This document shows positions 1 through 8,832 of a stretch of DNA of 54,880 bases, piece after piece; the first letter of the stretch is position 1, and each line of letters begins with the position of its first letter. A program made the translations under genes and the position numbers. The notes under the pieces are model-generated. The model was not told the DNA's origin, did no database searches, and saw only the letters and a list, made by a program, of their open reading frames with translations. Source of the DNA: Propionibacteriaceae bacterium (lineage in GTDB: Bacteria > Actinomycetota > Actinomycetes > Propionibacteriales > Propionibacteriaceae); contig CAJPNZ010000007.1 of NCBI GenBank assembly GCA_905372155.1, forward strand, positions 1 to 54,880, read 5' to 3'.

Positions 1-881
1 GGAGTTGCTTCCGGTGAGGACGTGGGTGTGGGGGCTGGATCCGGTGAGGGTGTGCGGGCTGGTTCGCCGGTGACGGGCGGCTGGACGGGACGCGTCTGTG
101 CTCCCGGGGCGGCAACGTCCGCCCCGGGCAGGGTGAGCACCCAACCGGCGTCGATCTCGTCGGGGTCGGCGATGCGGTCCCGGTTGGCATCGTGGAGTTC
201 GGGCCAGCGCTCGGGATCCCCGAGGTGCCGTTCCGCCAGGTGCCAGAGGGAATCTCCCGAGGCCACCGTCACCGTCATGGGCAGCCGCAGGGTCGTTCCC
301 GGGGGAGGGGGATGATCCACGTCGATTCCCGGGTTCGCGGCAACCAGCTGGCGCCATCTTTCCCCTGCTCCGAGCTCGCGCGCTGCGATGTCCCACAGCT
401 CGTCACCCGGCTGCACCTCGTACTCCCGCCACGCGACGGGTTCCTGCCGGGTGGTTCGGGACACCGTATCGGTGGGGTCGGTGGGACTGACCTCCGCCGG
501 CGCCGCGATTGCCGTGGGGGTGTCGACCAGGGGCGAGGAAGCATTCGCGGCCAGCAGCGGTGACAGTGCGGCAGCCACCAGCAATGCGACGATGGGACGG
601 AGCCAGTCCGTGCCGGGTATGTGGAACCTGATCCGGCCCCGTGAAACGGCGTGCAGCAGCTCACCGATGGTGGTCAGGGCGAGCATTCCCCAGGCCAGCC
701 AGCCAATCAGCGACAGTACCCCCAGGATGACTCGACCGTCGTCGGGACGTAGCAAGGCGTTTCCCCAGTCGACCGTCGCCAGGTCTGCCAGTCGGCCCCA
801 GCAGAGCAGTACCCAGGGCACGCCCAGCAGCAGGGCGGCGAGCAGAACGGTGGCGCCGGTGGCTTTCGCAACTCGTCTCAC
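1..881 (-). CDS. LysM-domain membrane protein (partial, runs off left edge)
   Basis: I translated this reading frame directly. It starts at a GTG (881-879) with GGAAGGA eight bases upstream and stays open to the window edge, so the C-terminus is missing. Residues about 10-28, 47-69 and 91-110 are hydrophobic and look like three membrane helices. Two LysM modules follow: about 147-180 (YEVQPGDELWDIA...) and about 197-243 (VTVASGDSLWHLAERHLGD...). A Pro/Thr-rich stretch follows at the edge. LysM modules bind peptidoglycan or chitin-like glycans, so the protein probably links the membrane to the cell wall. It is the last visible gene of the minus-strand Tad operon, 35 bases after the pilin-like peptide. 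In actinobacterial tad loci, LysM membrane proteins can carry large C-terminal regulatory domains; whether this one does cannot be seen. Confidence 0.8.
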   Translation of the reverse strand, partial: MRRVAKATGATVLLAALLLGVPWVLLCWGRLADLATVDWGNALLRPDDGRVILGVLSLIGWLAWGMLALTTIGELLHAVSRGRIRFHIPGTDWLRPIVALLVAAALSPLLAANASSPLVDTPTAIAAPAEVSPTDPTDTVSRTTRQEPVAWREYEVQPGDELWDIAARELGAGERWRQLVAANPGIDVDHPPPPGTTLRLPMTVTVASGDSLWHLAERHLGDPERWPELHDANRDRIADPDEIDAGWVLTLPGADVAAPGAQTRPVQPPVTGEPARTPSPDPAPTPTSSPEAT

Positions 882-916
882 GCTGGGATTCCTTCCGGAC
901 GGTTCCATTCGTCGGT

Positions 917-1096
917 TCACTTGGGAAGTTTCGCCTCCACGAATTTCGTGATGACGCTGACCACGAGCAGAGCGATGGTCACGGCCCCTGCCAGGAGGAT
1001 GGCGTTTTCCGTGGACTGCGACAACCCGCGCTCGTCGCGGCGGGGCGGGATGAGCAGGTTCAGGTGATGCTGGAGGAGAATCAACAAGGGGGACAT
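917..1096 (-). CDS. small Flp-pilin-like membrane peptide (59 aa)
   Basis: ATG at 1096-1094 with GAAGGA just upstream; stop at 919-917. The 59-residue product has a short N-terminal part, a charged stretch (PPRRDERG, residues 17-24), then SQSTEN and one long hydrophobic helix (about 32-50) ending in a short KFVEAKLPK tail. A basic leader, Gly, then a Glu a few residues into a hydrophobic helix is the layout of Flp/Tad prepilins cut by a TadV-type peptidase. Here the Glu is at +6 after Gly24 rather than the usual +5. It sits between tadC and the LysM gene, where Flp-like subunits are found. I infer a divergent pilin or pseudopilin; a simple small membrane protein is the alternative. Confidence 0.65.
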   Translation of the reverse strand: MSPLLILLQHHLNLLIPPRRDERGLSQSTENAILLAGAVTIALLVVSVITKFVEAKLPK

Positions 1097-1181
1097 GGTT
1101 CCTTCTTCCCTATCTGGCTTTCACTTTGGGTGGTCGAGTGGCGTGGTCTCCGTTTTCCACAGATTTTCTTCATGCCGGTTC

Positions 1182-2066
1182 TCAAAGTCCGACGAGGATG
1201 AACAGCGGCGGGATGATGAAACCCAGACCGAGGATCAGGGCGGGCAGGGTCATCCAGATGGTGAGGGCCTCGGTGTCTTCCTGGGCGCGGGAACGTTGCT
1301 GCGCCAGATGCCCCTCCCGGAGTTCCCGGACCCTGGCCTGCAGGGTTTCGGCGAGTGCCGCTCCCTGTTCCTCGAGGCGCATGATGTCGGCGAAATCGCT
1401 CAGTTCCGGTACGTTCCACTCGTCCGCGATCCGGTGCAGTTCCCGCCACGGGGTGGTCTGCTCCAACCGACACCGCTCCAGGCCGGCCGCCATGCGGCGG
1501 AACAGCGGCGCGTCGGAAATGGTGGCCGCCTGGGTGACGGCCTGGGTTGCAGAGGCATTCGCCAGACGCTCAAGGGCGACGAGGTCGAAGAAGGTGTGGA
1601 TCGCCTCCGATGTACTTCTGCTCACCTGCCGGGACGTCCTCGCCAGTCTCAGGTCCGCCAGGAAGTATCCACCGACCCCGAGAACAGGGCCCAGGAGCAG
1701 AGGAACAGGTGTCGTAGGATTTCCGAGGACCACCTGTACGACGAGCCAGATCGCGGGGAGGAACAGTCCCGTCGTGGTCAGTACCAGTTTTTCCGCGAAA
1801 AAATCGGCGATGCTTCGTCCCGACAACAGAAGGAGACGCTGCTGGTTGCGGGTGAGCGGCAGCCGGAGAGTACCGTGCAACCAGTCCCCGAGAGCTTCCA
1901 GGCCCTTGCGTTCCGGATGCGTCTCCCGCGTCTCGGGAACGGATCCGTCCAGGACCGCGAGGGCGTCCGCGAGACGTACGGGGGAACGCAGGGCACCCAT
2001 GATGATCAGCAGGGCACCGGCACCGATCACCATTCCCGCCACCACGAAGGGGCCCAAGGCGTTCAT
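1182..2066 (-). CDS. tadC: TadC-like type II secretion F-domain membrane protein
   Basis: 294 residues, starting at ATG one base after the stop of the upstream tadB-like gene, so translation is probably coupled. Hydrophobic segments lie at about 5-26, two near 95-142 and one at the very C-terminus (ALILGLGFIIPPLFILVGL). A cytoplasmic T2SF-type domain with many charged residues lies between. TadB and TadC proteins form the inner-membrane platform on which the TadA ATPase acts during Tad pilus assembly. The position directly after tadA and tadB supports TadC rather than a GspF/PilC protein of another system. Confidence 0.85.
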   Translation of the reverse strand: MNALGPFVVAGMVIGAGALLIIMGALRSPVRLADALAVLDGSVPETRETHPERKGLEALGDWLHGTLRLPLTRNQQRLLLLSGRSIADFFAEKLVLTTTGLFLPAIWLVVQVVLGNPTTPVPLLLGPVLGVGGYFLADLRLARTSRQVSRSTSEAIHTFFDLVALERLANASATQAVTQAATISDAPLFRRMAAGLERCRLEQTTPWRELHRIADEWNVPELSDFADIMRLEEQGAALAETLQARVRELREGHLAQQRSRAQEDTEALTIWMTLPALILGLGFIIPPLFILVGL

Positions 2067-2067
2067 C

Positions 2068-2919
2068 TCAGTTCCCCCTGAGGAAACGGGCCGCCGGTTT
2101 CGGGAGGGTTCTGTTGCGCAGTATCAGCAATGCTCCCACGTAGAGGGCGGTCAGTGTCAGCGCCAGCAGCTGTCCGGTTGGCGTTCCGTAGGGGCCGAAA
2201 TACCCGGGCGACAGCAACCAGACCACGACCAGGATCGCGAGCGTGATGCCGACGACCTGGCGCACCACGGCCCGGGGTTTGGCCCGTTCCGCGGCGATTT
2301 CGCGCATGGCTCGCAATCGCATCTGGGTGTTCTCGGCCAACGCGGTGAGCATGGTCCAGGCACCGACCCCGCCTCGTGAGGATGCGATCGCCAGGGCAGC
2401 CAGTACCCCGTCGGCGTCGGCGGATTCGAGCTCGTCCGCCATCGCGATCAGTGCGTTCCGGGTGGTCCACCCCAGGTCGAGCCGTGCGACAACCCGGGCC
2501 ACGGGGGTCATCAGCGCCGGAGGGACCTGGGCGCGGGTGGCGATGATTGCATCCCGGATTGATTTTCCCGTGGCTATCGAGGGTCCGAGGAAACGCAGCC
2601 AACGGTCCAGGGCGGCGAGGATCTCCACCTCCGGATTCGGCGGTTCGCTCAGCAGGTAGGGGAAACCCAGCAACGTCACCGGGATCAGGACCACGGCAGC
2701 CAACCAGCCGGTCCAGGTCCCGATCACGACACCGGCGACCAGGCAGGAAACGATCCAGAGACGGCGTCGTGCCCCCAACGCTTTCCAACGAGCCGCCAAC
2801 CGTGCCGATAACGGTGTGGATGACGGTGCGGCCGGAGCCTGACGTTTCAGCCCCGCCAGTACGAGAATCATCCCGGCGATCAACAGGGCGCCGCTCCCCG
2901 CAGCGATCAGCGGTCCCAT
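2068..2919 (-). CDS. tadB: TadB-like type II secretion F-domain membrane protein
   Basis: 283 residues with ATG at 2919, overlapping the end of tadA by 13 bases. There is an N-terminal membrane helix (about 5-24), a strongly hydrophobic double segment near 54-90, a cytoplasmic T2SF domain (about 95-220) and two C-terminal helices (VGITLAILVVVWLL and LLALTLTALYVGALLIL). TadB pairs with TadC as the platform of the Tad/Flp pilus machine. The tadA-tadB-tadC order with overlaps or single-base gaps is the conserved core of such loci. Confidence 0.87.
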   Translation of the reverse strand: MGPLIAAGSGALLIAGMILVLAGLKRQAPAAPSSTPLSARLAARWKALGARRRLWIVSCLVAGVVIGTWTGWLAAVVLIPVTLLGFPYLLSEPPNPEVEILAALDRWLRFLGPSIATGKSIRDAIIATRAQVPPALMTPVARVVARLDLGWTTRNALIAMADELESADADGVLAALAIASSRGGVGAWTMLTALAENTQMRLRAMREIAAERAKPRAVVRQVVGITLAILVVVWLLSPGYFGPYGTPTGQLLALTLTALYVGALLILRNRTLPKPAARFLRGN

Positions 2920-4337
2920 GACGTCTCCCGGAACGCGGAGAGTTCGGCTGACATCGTCGCCTCCGGTTGGAACAGGGGGGTCGGGTCGGAGCGGTAGACG
3001 AGATGGGTGGTCGGGCGCTCATTCTCGACGACCCCGGTCAGCTGTCGCACCTCGCTGACGAAACGTCGTCTGAGACCGCCGCGCCAGGTGTCGTCGCGCA
3101 GGGTCACGTGGACGATGAAGTTGATGTTGTGGGCGATCTGCCGCATCGCTTCCCCGATGCTGAGGACCCCGCCCAGCGCGACGCGAGCCGCCAGGCGGTC
3201 GATAGTGGAGGTAGCGGAGTGCGAGTGGGTGGTCGACAGGGTGCCGGCGCCTGCCTGCATCGCCTCGAACATCGCGCCGGCCTCGGCTCCGCGGACCTCT
3301 CCGACGACCAGCCGGGACAGGTTCTGCCGCAGGGCCTCTGGAATGAGATCGGCCACACTCCATTCCCCGACGTGCCGGTCACCCTGCTGCTCCCCGAGAC
3401 CCATCTTCGCCTGGAGTGCCAGCATGTTGCGACGCCCGGGTTGCAGATGGGTCAGCAGTTCGTAGTCGGTCTCCAGGGTCCCGAACCGTTCGTTCGGCGG
3501 GATCTCCGCGATCAGGGCACGCAGCAGGGTGGTCTTCCCCGCCCCCTGATCACCGGAGATCACTATCGACTTGCGGGCCAGCACGGCCTGGGCGAGGAGC
3601 CGGGCCACGGGAAGGGGCAGCATGCCACCGTCGGCCAGTTCCTTCAACGTCACCGAGGTCAACGTGTGTTGGCGGATGATGACGGAGGGCCGGTGACTCA
3701 ACCCGAACCCGATGGCGTGTAGCCGGAAACGGCTACCGAGCGCGAGGGTCATCGTCGGGTGGGCGTCATCGAAGGGGCGTGGTGGGTTCGCGGTTTCGCC
3801 GAGGAACCGGATGGCCTCGATCAATTCCTCGTCGGAGTCCGCCACGGGTGGGTGGGGTTCCCGGTGCCCGTCGCCGTACTGGATCATCACCGAGTCCCAG
3901 CCCGTGATCTCGATGTTCTCGGCCTCCGGGATGCTCAGGACCGGGCTCAGGCGTCCGTAGCCGAAGATGGCCTGCGCCACGGCAGCGGCGTAACCGGTCT
4001 CCAGTTCCATGGGCCACAGCGCCGCTCCCTCGCTGCTGAGCTTTTCGGCATGGGCGTGAACGACGGCACGGATGATTGCCCTGCCCCGGGCCTTCCTGTC
4101 GTCCTCGGGCATCACCGTGCCGTGCTCGGTCAGCCAGTTTTCGCTGGCCTGACCGATCTGCTCGGCGGCCTGCCTGCGAAGCGACACCACGAGCTGCCAG
4201 TCGACATCGGAGCTCGGCTGGTGTTCCTCCTCCTCGAGGAGCCGGTGACGAGGCGCGACCCGAGGATGCCAGTCGGAGGTCGCGAGGGCGGCGAACGCCC
4301 CGGACAGGCTGGGCGGTTTCGATGCGTCGCTGGTCAC
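2907..4337 (-). CDS. tadA: TadA/CpaF-family secretion ATPase
   Basis: 476 residues. Walker A is GDQGAGKT (residues 262-269), Walker B is RLVVGEVRG (342-350), and a His-box-like STTHSHSA follows (368-375). These are hallmarks of the PilT/GspE/CpaF ATPase superfamily. The N-terminal 130 residues form the usual helical N1 region of CpaF/TadA. The enzyme hydrolyses ATP at the inner face of the membrane to drive Tad pilus extrusion with TadB and TadC. Its ATG overlaps the stop of the upstream TadZ-like gene in an ATGA junction (4334-4337). Length and motifs are complete. Confidence 0.93.
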   Translation of the reverse strand: MTSDASKPPSLSGAFAALATSDWHPRVAPRHRLLEEEEHQPSSDVDWQLVVSLRRQAAEQIGQASENWLTEHGTVMPEDDRKARGRAIIRAVVHAHAEKLSSEGAALWPMELETGYAAAVAQAIFGYGRLSPVLSIPEAENIEITGWDSVMIQYGDGHREPHPPVADSDEELIEAIRFLGETANPPRPFDDAHPTMTLALGSRFRLHAIGFGLSHRPSVIIRQHTLTSVTLKELADGGMLPLPVARLLAQAVLARKSIVISGDQGAGKTTLLRALIAEIPPNERFGTLETDYELLTHLQPGRRNMLALQAKMGLGEQQGDRHVGEWSVADLIPEALRQNLSRLVVGEVRGAEAGAMFEAMQAGAGTLSTTHSHSATSTIDRLAARVALGGVLSIGEAMRQIAHNINFIVHVTLRDDTWRGGLRRRFVSEVRQLTGVVENERPTTHLVYRSDPTPLFQPEATMSAELSAFRETSWDR

Positions 4338-5137
4338 GGGGCACCCCCTTGGAGCAGTTCATGCCTGAGAGCCCTGGCGCGTTCGAGTCTTTGTGTGAGA
4401 TGCAGCGCGGCCACCCGGTACGAGCCGAGGAGAGGCGAGTTGTTGAACCCTCTGGGTGGCGTCAGACCGTGGCTCAACACCCCGGCCGGACGCGGATCCC
4501 AGGGAATCCGGGTCCAGCAGTCGACCCCGAACTGCGCAGTGATCTCGTGGGTCGAGTAGGGGCGCCCCGGGCCCACCAGTACCAGTCCCAGTGGGCGATC
4601 CGCGGGAAGTTCGTGGACCTGATCCACCAGCAGGGGAAGGTACAGGCGCGACGCGGCGAGAGACTTCAGGTTGCTCTGCAGTACGAAACCGATGGCGTCC
4701 GCGACCTCCAGCAGTGCGGTGGGCAGTCCGTCGTGCCCCAGTCTCCCGGCGTCGACGATGACGTCGATGCCTTGAGTGCCCAGGTCGGTGAAGGCCTCCG
4801 CGAGTTCCGGCCAGATGTGGTCGAACAACCGCACCGCCCCCGGTTGGGCGAAGCCGGGGAGGAATCGCCGGTTGGTGGTTTCCTCACGGGTCAGGGCGAT
4901 GGTCTGCCTGATCAGTTCCGGGCCGATGCCCCGGGCTTCGCGATGCAGGCGTGCCAGGACGGCCAGCCCTCTGCCCCCGAGGTCGAGGCCACGGAGGTAT
5001 CCGGCGGGGATGGCCTGCGCCGGGTCGCGATCGCAGTCGGAGAGCATCACGTCGCCGGGCCAGCAGAGCGTGAGGCCCAGGGAGGTCGTGGTGACGCCGG
5101 GGGAGCCCGGGCCACCGGTCAGGACTATCACCGACAT
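4334..5137 (-). CDS. CpaE/TadZ-like MinD-family protein with degenerate P-loop
   Basis: I start it at the ATG 5137-5135, which overlaps the stop of the SAF gene as TGATG, rather than at the longer open frame to 5236. The 267-residue product opens with a ParA/MinD-like fold start (VIVLTGGPGSPGVTTTSLGL), and DCDRDP follows where MinD has its A' motif. The deviant Walker A of MinD needs two lysines (KGGxxGKT); here both are missing (TGG and GVT at residues 7-9 and 14-16). TadZ/CpaE proteins place Tad pili at a cell pole. Similar lysine-less forms are known from actinobacterial tad loci, so it may bind partners without hydrolysing ATP. Confidence 0.82.
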   Translation of the reverse strand: MSVIVLTGGPGSPGVTTTSLGLTLCWPGDVMLSDCDRDPAQAIPAGYLRGLDLGGRGLAVLARLHREARGIGPELIRQTIALTREETTNRRFLPGFAQPGAVRLFDHIWPELAEAFTDLGTQGIDVIVDAGRLGHDGLPTALLEVADAIGFVLQSNLKSLAASRLYLPLLVDQVHELPADRPLGLVLVGPGRPYSTHEITAQFGVDCWTRIPWDPRPAGVLSHGLTPPRGFNNSPLLGSYRVAALHLTQRLERARALRHELLQGGAP

Positions 5138-5739
5138 CAGGATTCCTGGAGGGCGATGAGGACCAGTTGATCCACGGCCGCGAGGGCCGCCACGGCGGGT
5201 GCATCCTCCAGGGGAAGGCTCACATCCAGCAACCATGTGGCCCCGTCGGCCAGTTTCTCCGGAAGGGCAGCCACCACGGCGGTCGTCGTGTTCTTCCCCG
5301 TGAGGCCGATCAGCTGGATCTTCTGACCCGGTACCAGGGGAGTGTTGGGCATTTTTCCGGGACCGAGTTTCAAACCCAGGGTGACGTTGCCCGGGGGAAA
5401 GGATCGATCACCCAGGCGTTGCTCGGTGGGGAAACTGCCAGCTGGTAGATCGAGCAGGGCTCGTTTCCCGACCAGGTCGTTCATCTTCTGCGGGTCGATG
5501 CCCTCCTCCTGATCGCTGGGCAACTCGCGCACGGTCAGATCAGAGGGGCGGATCTCCCGGCCGCGGGTCACGTCATTCGCCATCGCGACTGCCTGCCGGT
5601 GGTGGGTCGCGGTCGTGTACAGGGCGGCCGTTCCCAGAGCGCCCAGCACGATGAGAAGCACCCCCAGAGCGATCAGGCGCGGGTTGCGTCGTGCGCGCAG
5701 CTGGACCCCCTCGGGGCGGGTGGTGGAGGGTTCGGTCAC
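5137..5739 (-). CDS. SAF-domain membrane protein, CpaB/RcpC-like
   Basis: 200 residues from GTG 5739-5737, preceded by AAAGGGA seven bases upstream; an in-frame ATG at 5790 would add 17 residues. After a Pro/Arg-rich start comes one membrane helix (about residues 22-42, LIALGVLLIVLGALGTAAL). A SAF domain follows (about 50-115: V-TRGREIRPSDLTVRELP... and DLPAGSFPTEQRL). A C-terminal beta-rich part carries VPGQKIQLIGL and LVLIAL. CpaB/RcpC SAF proteins bind cell-wall glycan in Tad systems. It is the first gene of the minus-strand tad operon and overlaps the TadZ-like gene by one base. Confidence 0.82.
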   Translation of the reverse strand: MTEPSTTRPEGVQLRARRNPRLIALGVLLIVLGALGTAALYTTATHHRQAVAMANDVTRGREIRPSDLTVRELPSDQEEGIDPQKMNDLVGKRALLDLPAGSFPTEQRLGDRSFPPGNVTLGLKLGPGKMPNTPLVPGQKIQLIGLTGKNTTTAVVAALPEKLADGATWLLDVSLPLEDAPAVAALAAVDQLVLIALQES

Positions 5740-6237
5740 GTCATTGTCCCTTTCGTTGTGCCGGAAGGAGCGGGAACGGTCGGCCTGCATCCGGTCCTTG
5801 TATCGAGGCGACGAGTTCTCCGCGTCTTCGCGTTGTCCGAGAAGTCAACTCCTTCCGGAGGGTGTGCGCGCTGAGTTAACCAAAAATTAATCTTCACAAG
5901 TTCCGCAGGAACCCGCGACGGTTGGTTGTGGCTCTGGGCTTCCCGGGGGTGCGCCGGAGCACGTTGCTTTCCGAAGAGCACGCGATTCGATGCGGACGGG
6001 TGTTTGTTCGAAACCGGATGAACCGATCGGTGAGCCTCGGGACGGATCGTGTCGAAACCTTCCCGTCATCCTCCTCGGTGTCGTGAACTCCGGGTTCGTG
6101 TTCTGCTGAATTCGCCGGATCCCGTCGAATCGAAGAATAAGTGTTCCGATTGGGCCAGAATCCAACTAGGCTGCTGGGGATACGGGGAGCAGGTGCGAAT
6201 CCGAGCGACACCTCCCCTCCGGAAAGGAAGTGCCGTT
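5740..6237. other. divergent intergenic region between tad operon and PTS operon
   Basis: About 500 bases without a convincing gene between the leftward tad operon and the rightward PTS operon. It holds an AT-rich patch near 5873-5900 (GTTAACCAAAAATTAATC), the most AT-rich stretch nearby and a likely place for the tad promoter. A candidate promoter for the PTS gene lies near 6144-6172. The short open frames here show no family motifs. Confidence 0.6.
6144..6172 (+). promoter_or_regulatory. candidate promoter of the PTS operon
   Basis: TTCCGA (6144-6149) and TAGGCT (6167-6172) are separated by 17 bases, 65 bases upstream of the GTG start. The -10 fits actinobacterial TANNNT; the -35 is weak. 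No antiterminator hairpin of the BglG/LicT type was seen. Confidence 0.35.
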
Positions 6238-8823
6238 GTGAGTGCAGAGTCGACCGCGCGGGTGAGTCTCAGGGCGCCGTTGACCGGCGTCTTGGTCCCC
6301 ATCGAGGACGTGCCGGACCCAGTCTTCGCCAGAAAAATGGTCGGGGACGGGTTCTCCGTGGATCCCCTGGAGGGACGGCTGACATCGCCGGTTCCCGGGG
6401 AGGTGGTGGACCTCCAACCCTCCCGCCACGCCATAACCGTGCGCAGTGCCGAAGGGCTCGAGATTCTGATGCACATAGGTCTGGACACCGTCAGGTTGGG
6501 TGGCGAGGGTTTCCGCGCCCACGTCTCCGAGGGGCAGCGGGTGGGTGCCGGTGACCTGCTGATCGACTTCGACCTTGACGACGTCGGCCGCAAGGCCAAG
6601 TCGCTGCTGACCCAGGTGGTGGTCACCAACACCGAGCTGCTCTCCGCCATCACCCCGGCCACGGGCCTGGTCAGCGCCGGAATCGACGAGGCCGCCGTGG
6701 TCGAGCTCAAACCGCTGGAGGAATCCACCCAGGAATCGGGAACCGCCGTCGACGCCGCATCGGACGCCCTCGTGGTGCCGAACCCGACCGGGCTTCACGC
6801 CCGCCCCACCGCCACGCTCGTGGCCCTCGCGAAGCAGTACCGCTCCGACATCCAGTTGCGCCGCGGCGACGACTCCGCCAACGCCAAGTCCATCGTCGCG
6901 ATCATGAGTCTCGCGGTCGCCTGCGGCGAGAAGGTCGTGGTCACCGCGCACGGAACCGACGCGAAGGAAGCCGTTTCCGCGATCTCCCAGGGCATCCGGG
7001 AGGGTCTCGGGGAGGACTGCCCGACCCTGCCGAGCGGTGGCGTCGTCGGCACGGAGGACACCACCCCGATACCCACCATCGTGGAACCGGTGGCCGAGAG
7101 CGTCGGGCCGCGGTCGGGCGACTGGAATTTGCTGCTCGGCGCCTCCGCGTCCCCGGGGCTCGGTATCGGTTGCGTGGTGCAGCTCCACCACGAGGACATC
7201 GTGGTGGAGGAACTCGCCGAGGACCGGCACAAGGAACGGCGCAAGCTGAACTCCGCCATCGACCGGGCCCTGCTGGACCTGTCCGCCCTGCAGAAACGGA
7301 TGTCGGAGGAGGCCTCCGAGGAGAAGGCGGCGATCTTCGCGGCTCACCAGGAGATCCTGGGCGACCCCGAGCTGCTCGACCTGGCCGCCTCGGCCATCGA
7401 CAAGGGCAAGTCGGCGGCTTTCGCTTGGCGCGGCGCCTTCAACGCCTTCGCGGACCAGCTCGCGGCGCTGAAGAACGAGATCCTCGCGGGCCGCGCCAAC
7501 GACGTGCGCGACGTCGGGCAGCGGGTGCTCGAGGAACTGACCGGCCAGCGTTCCGAGAAGGGAGAGCTGCCCGAGAACACCATCCTCGTCGCCGAGGAAC
7601 TCACCCCCTCCGACACCGCGCAGCTGGACCGCAGCCGCGTGGTCGGTTTCGCGACCACCGGGGGCGGCGCGTCCTCCCACGTGGCGATCATCGCCCGCTC
7701 CCTCGACATCCCCGCCGTCGCGGGCATCGAGGCCAGGGCCCTCGACATCGCCGACGGCACCCTCGTGGTGCTCGACGGATCGAAGGGCACCCTGCGCACG
7801 GGGGTCACCGACGAGGAGGTGGCCCGGCTGCGGGAGAAGCAGGCCCGGATGGCCGAGCGCAAGGCCGTCGAGGAGGCCGCCAGGGACGAGCCCGCCGTCA
7901 CCACCGACGGCCACCGGGTCACCGTGGTGGCCAACATCGGCGGTGTCGACGACGCCGTCGCGTCCATGGACAAGGGCGCGGAGGGCGTCGGTCTGCTGCG
8001 CAGCGAGTTTGTGTTCATGGGACGTTCCACCGCCCCCACCGAGGCGGAGCAGACCCAGATCTACACCGACTGCGCGAAGGCCCTGAAACCGGGGCAGCCC
8101 CTGGTGATCCGGACCCTCGACGTCGGCGGAGACAAACCCTTGGCGTACCTGCCCATCCCCGCCGAGGAGAATCCCTTCCTCGGCGTGCGAGGCATCAGGG
8201 TCGGCCTGGAGCAGCCCGAGGTGCTCCGCACCCAGATCCGCGCCGTCCTGGCGTCCTCGGACGCCGGCGCCAAGCTGCACGTGATGTTCCCCATGATCGC
8301 CACCATCGACGACTGGCGCCGGGCGAAGCAGATCTTCGACGAGGAACGCTCCAAGGTGGCCGCGTGGGACCGGGTGAGCGTCGGGATCATGATGGAGGTC
8401 CCCTCCGTGGCGGTCATGGCCAGACAGTTCGCGGCCGAGGACGGCTGCGACTTCTTCAGCGTCGGCACCAACGACCTGACCAGCTACACCCTCGCCATGG
8501 ACCGGGGACATCCCAAACTTGCCAGCCAGGTCGACCCCTGCAACCCGGCGGTGCTGGCCCTCATCGGGCAGGCCGCAGAAGCCCTCCACGAACGCGGGAA
8601 GTGGCTGGGGGTGTGCGGTGGCGTCGCCTCCGACCCGCAGGCGGTGCCGATTCTCGTCGGCCTCGGGGTCGACGAGCTGAGCTGCTCCATCCCCGCGATC
8701 CCCTCGGTCAAGGCCGCTGTGCGCGCCTACGACCTGTCCACCTGTCGCACGCTGGCGGAGAAGGCCGTCAACTGCGCCACCCCCGCCGAGGTCCGGGCCC
8801 TGGTTCCCGTCGACGAATTCTGA
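6238..8823 (+). CDS. fused PTS EIIA(Glc-type)-HPr-Enzyme I
   Basis: The start is GTG 6238 (GGAAAGGAAG upstream), not the longer open frame from 6049, giving 861 residues. Three PTS parts follow in order. EIIA of the glucose type covers about 10-155 with phosphorylatable His79 in LMHIGLDTV. HPr covers about 178-265 with His187 in PTGLHARPT. Enzyme I covers about 290-861 with His481 in GGGASSHVAIIAR and the PEP-domain Cys793 in GVCGGVASDP. One polypeptide therefore carries phosphate from PEP through EI and HPr to EIIA. It would hand it to the EIIB domain of the membrane permease encoded ten bases downstream. All catalytic residues are present. The cytoplasmic protein and its neighbour make a complete sugar uptake system. 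Confidence 0.93.
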   Translation: MSAESTARVSLRAPLTGVLVPIEDVPDPVFARKMVGDGFSVDPLEGRLTSPVPGEVVDLQPSRHAITVRSAEGLEILMHIGLDTVRLGGEGFRAHVSEGQRVGAGDLLIDFDLDDVGRKAKSLLTQVVVTNTELLSAITPATGLVSAGIDEAAVVELKPLEESTQESGTAVDAASDALVVPNPTGLHARPTATLVALAKQYRSDIQLRRGDDSANAKSIVAIMSLAVACGEKVVVTAHGTDAKEAVSAISQGIREGLGEDCPTLPSGGVVGTEDTTPIPTIVEPVAESVGPRSGDWNLLLGASASPGLGIGCVVQLHHEDIVVEELAEDRHKERRKLNSAIDRALLDLSALQKRMSEEASEEKAAIFAAHQEILGDPELLDLAASAIDKGKSAAFAWRGAFNAFADQLAALKNEILAGRANDVRDVGQRVLEELTGQRSEKGELPENTILVAEELTPSDTAQLDRSRVVGFATTGGGASSHVAIIARSLDIPAVAGIEARALDIADGTLVVLDGSKGTLRTGVTDEEVARLREKQARMAERKAVEEAARDEPAVTTDGHRVTVVANIGGVDDAVASMDKGAEGVGLLRSEFVFMGRSTAPTEAEQTQIYTDCAKALKPGQPLVIRTLDVGGDKPLAYLPIPAEENPFLGVRGIRVGLEQPEVLRTQIRAVLASSDAGAKLHVMFPMIATIDDWRRAKQIFDEERSKVAAWDRVSVGIMMEVPSVAVMARQFAAEDGCDFFSVGTNDLTSYTLAMDRGHPKLASQVDPCNPAVLALIGQAAEALHERGKWLGVCGGVASDPQAVPILVGLGVDELSCSIPAIPSVKAAVRAYDLSTCRTLAEKAVNCATPAEVRALVPVDEF

Positions 8824-8832
8824 GAGGCCGAG

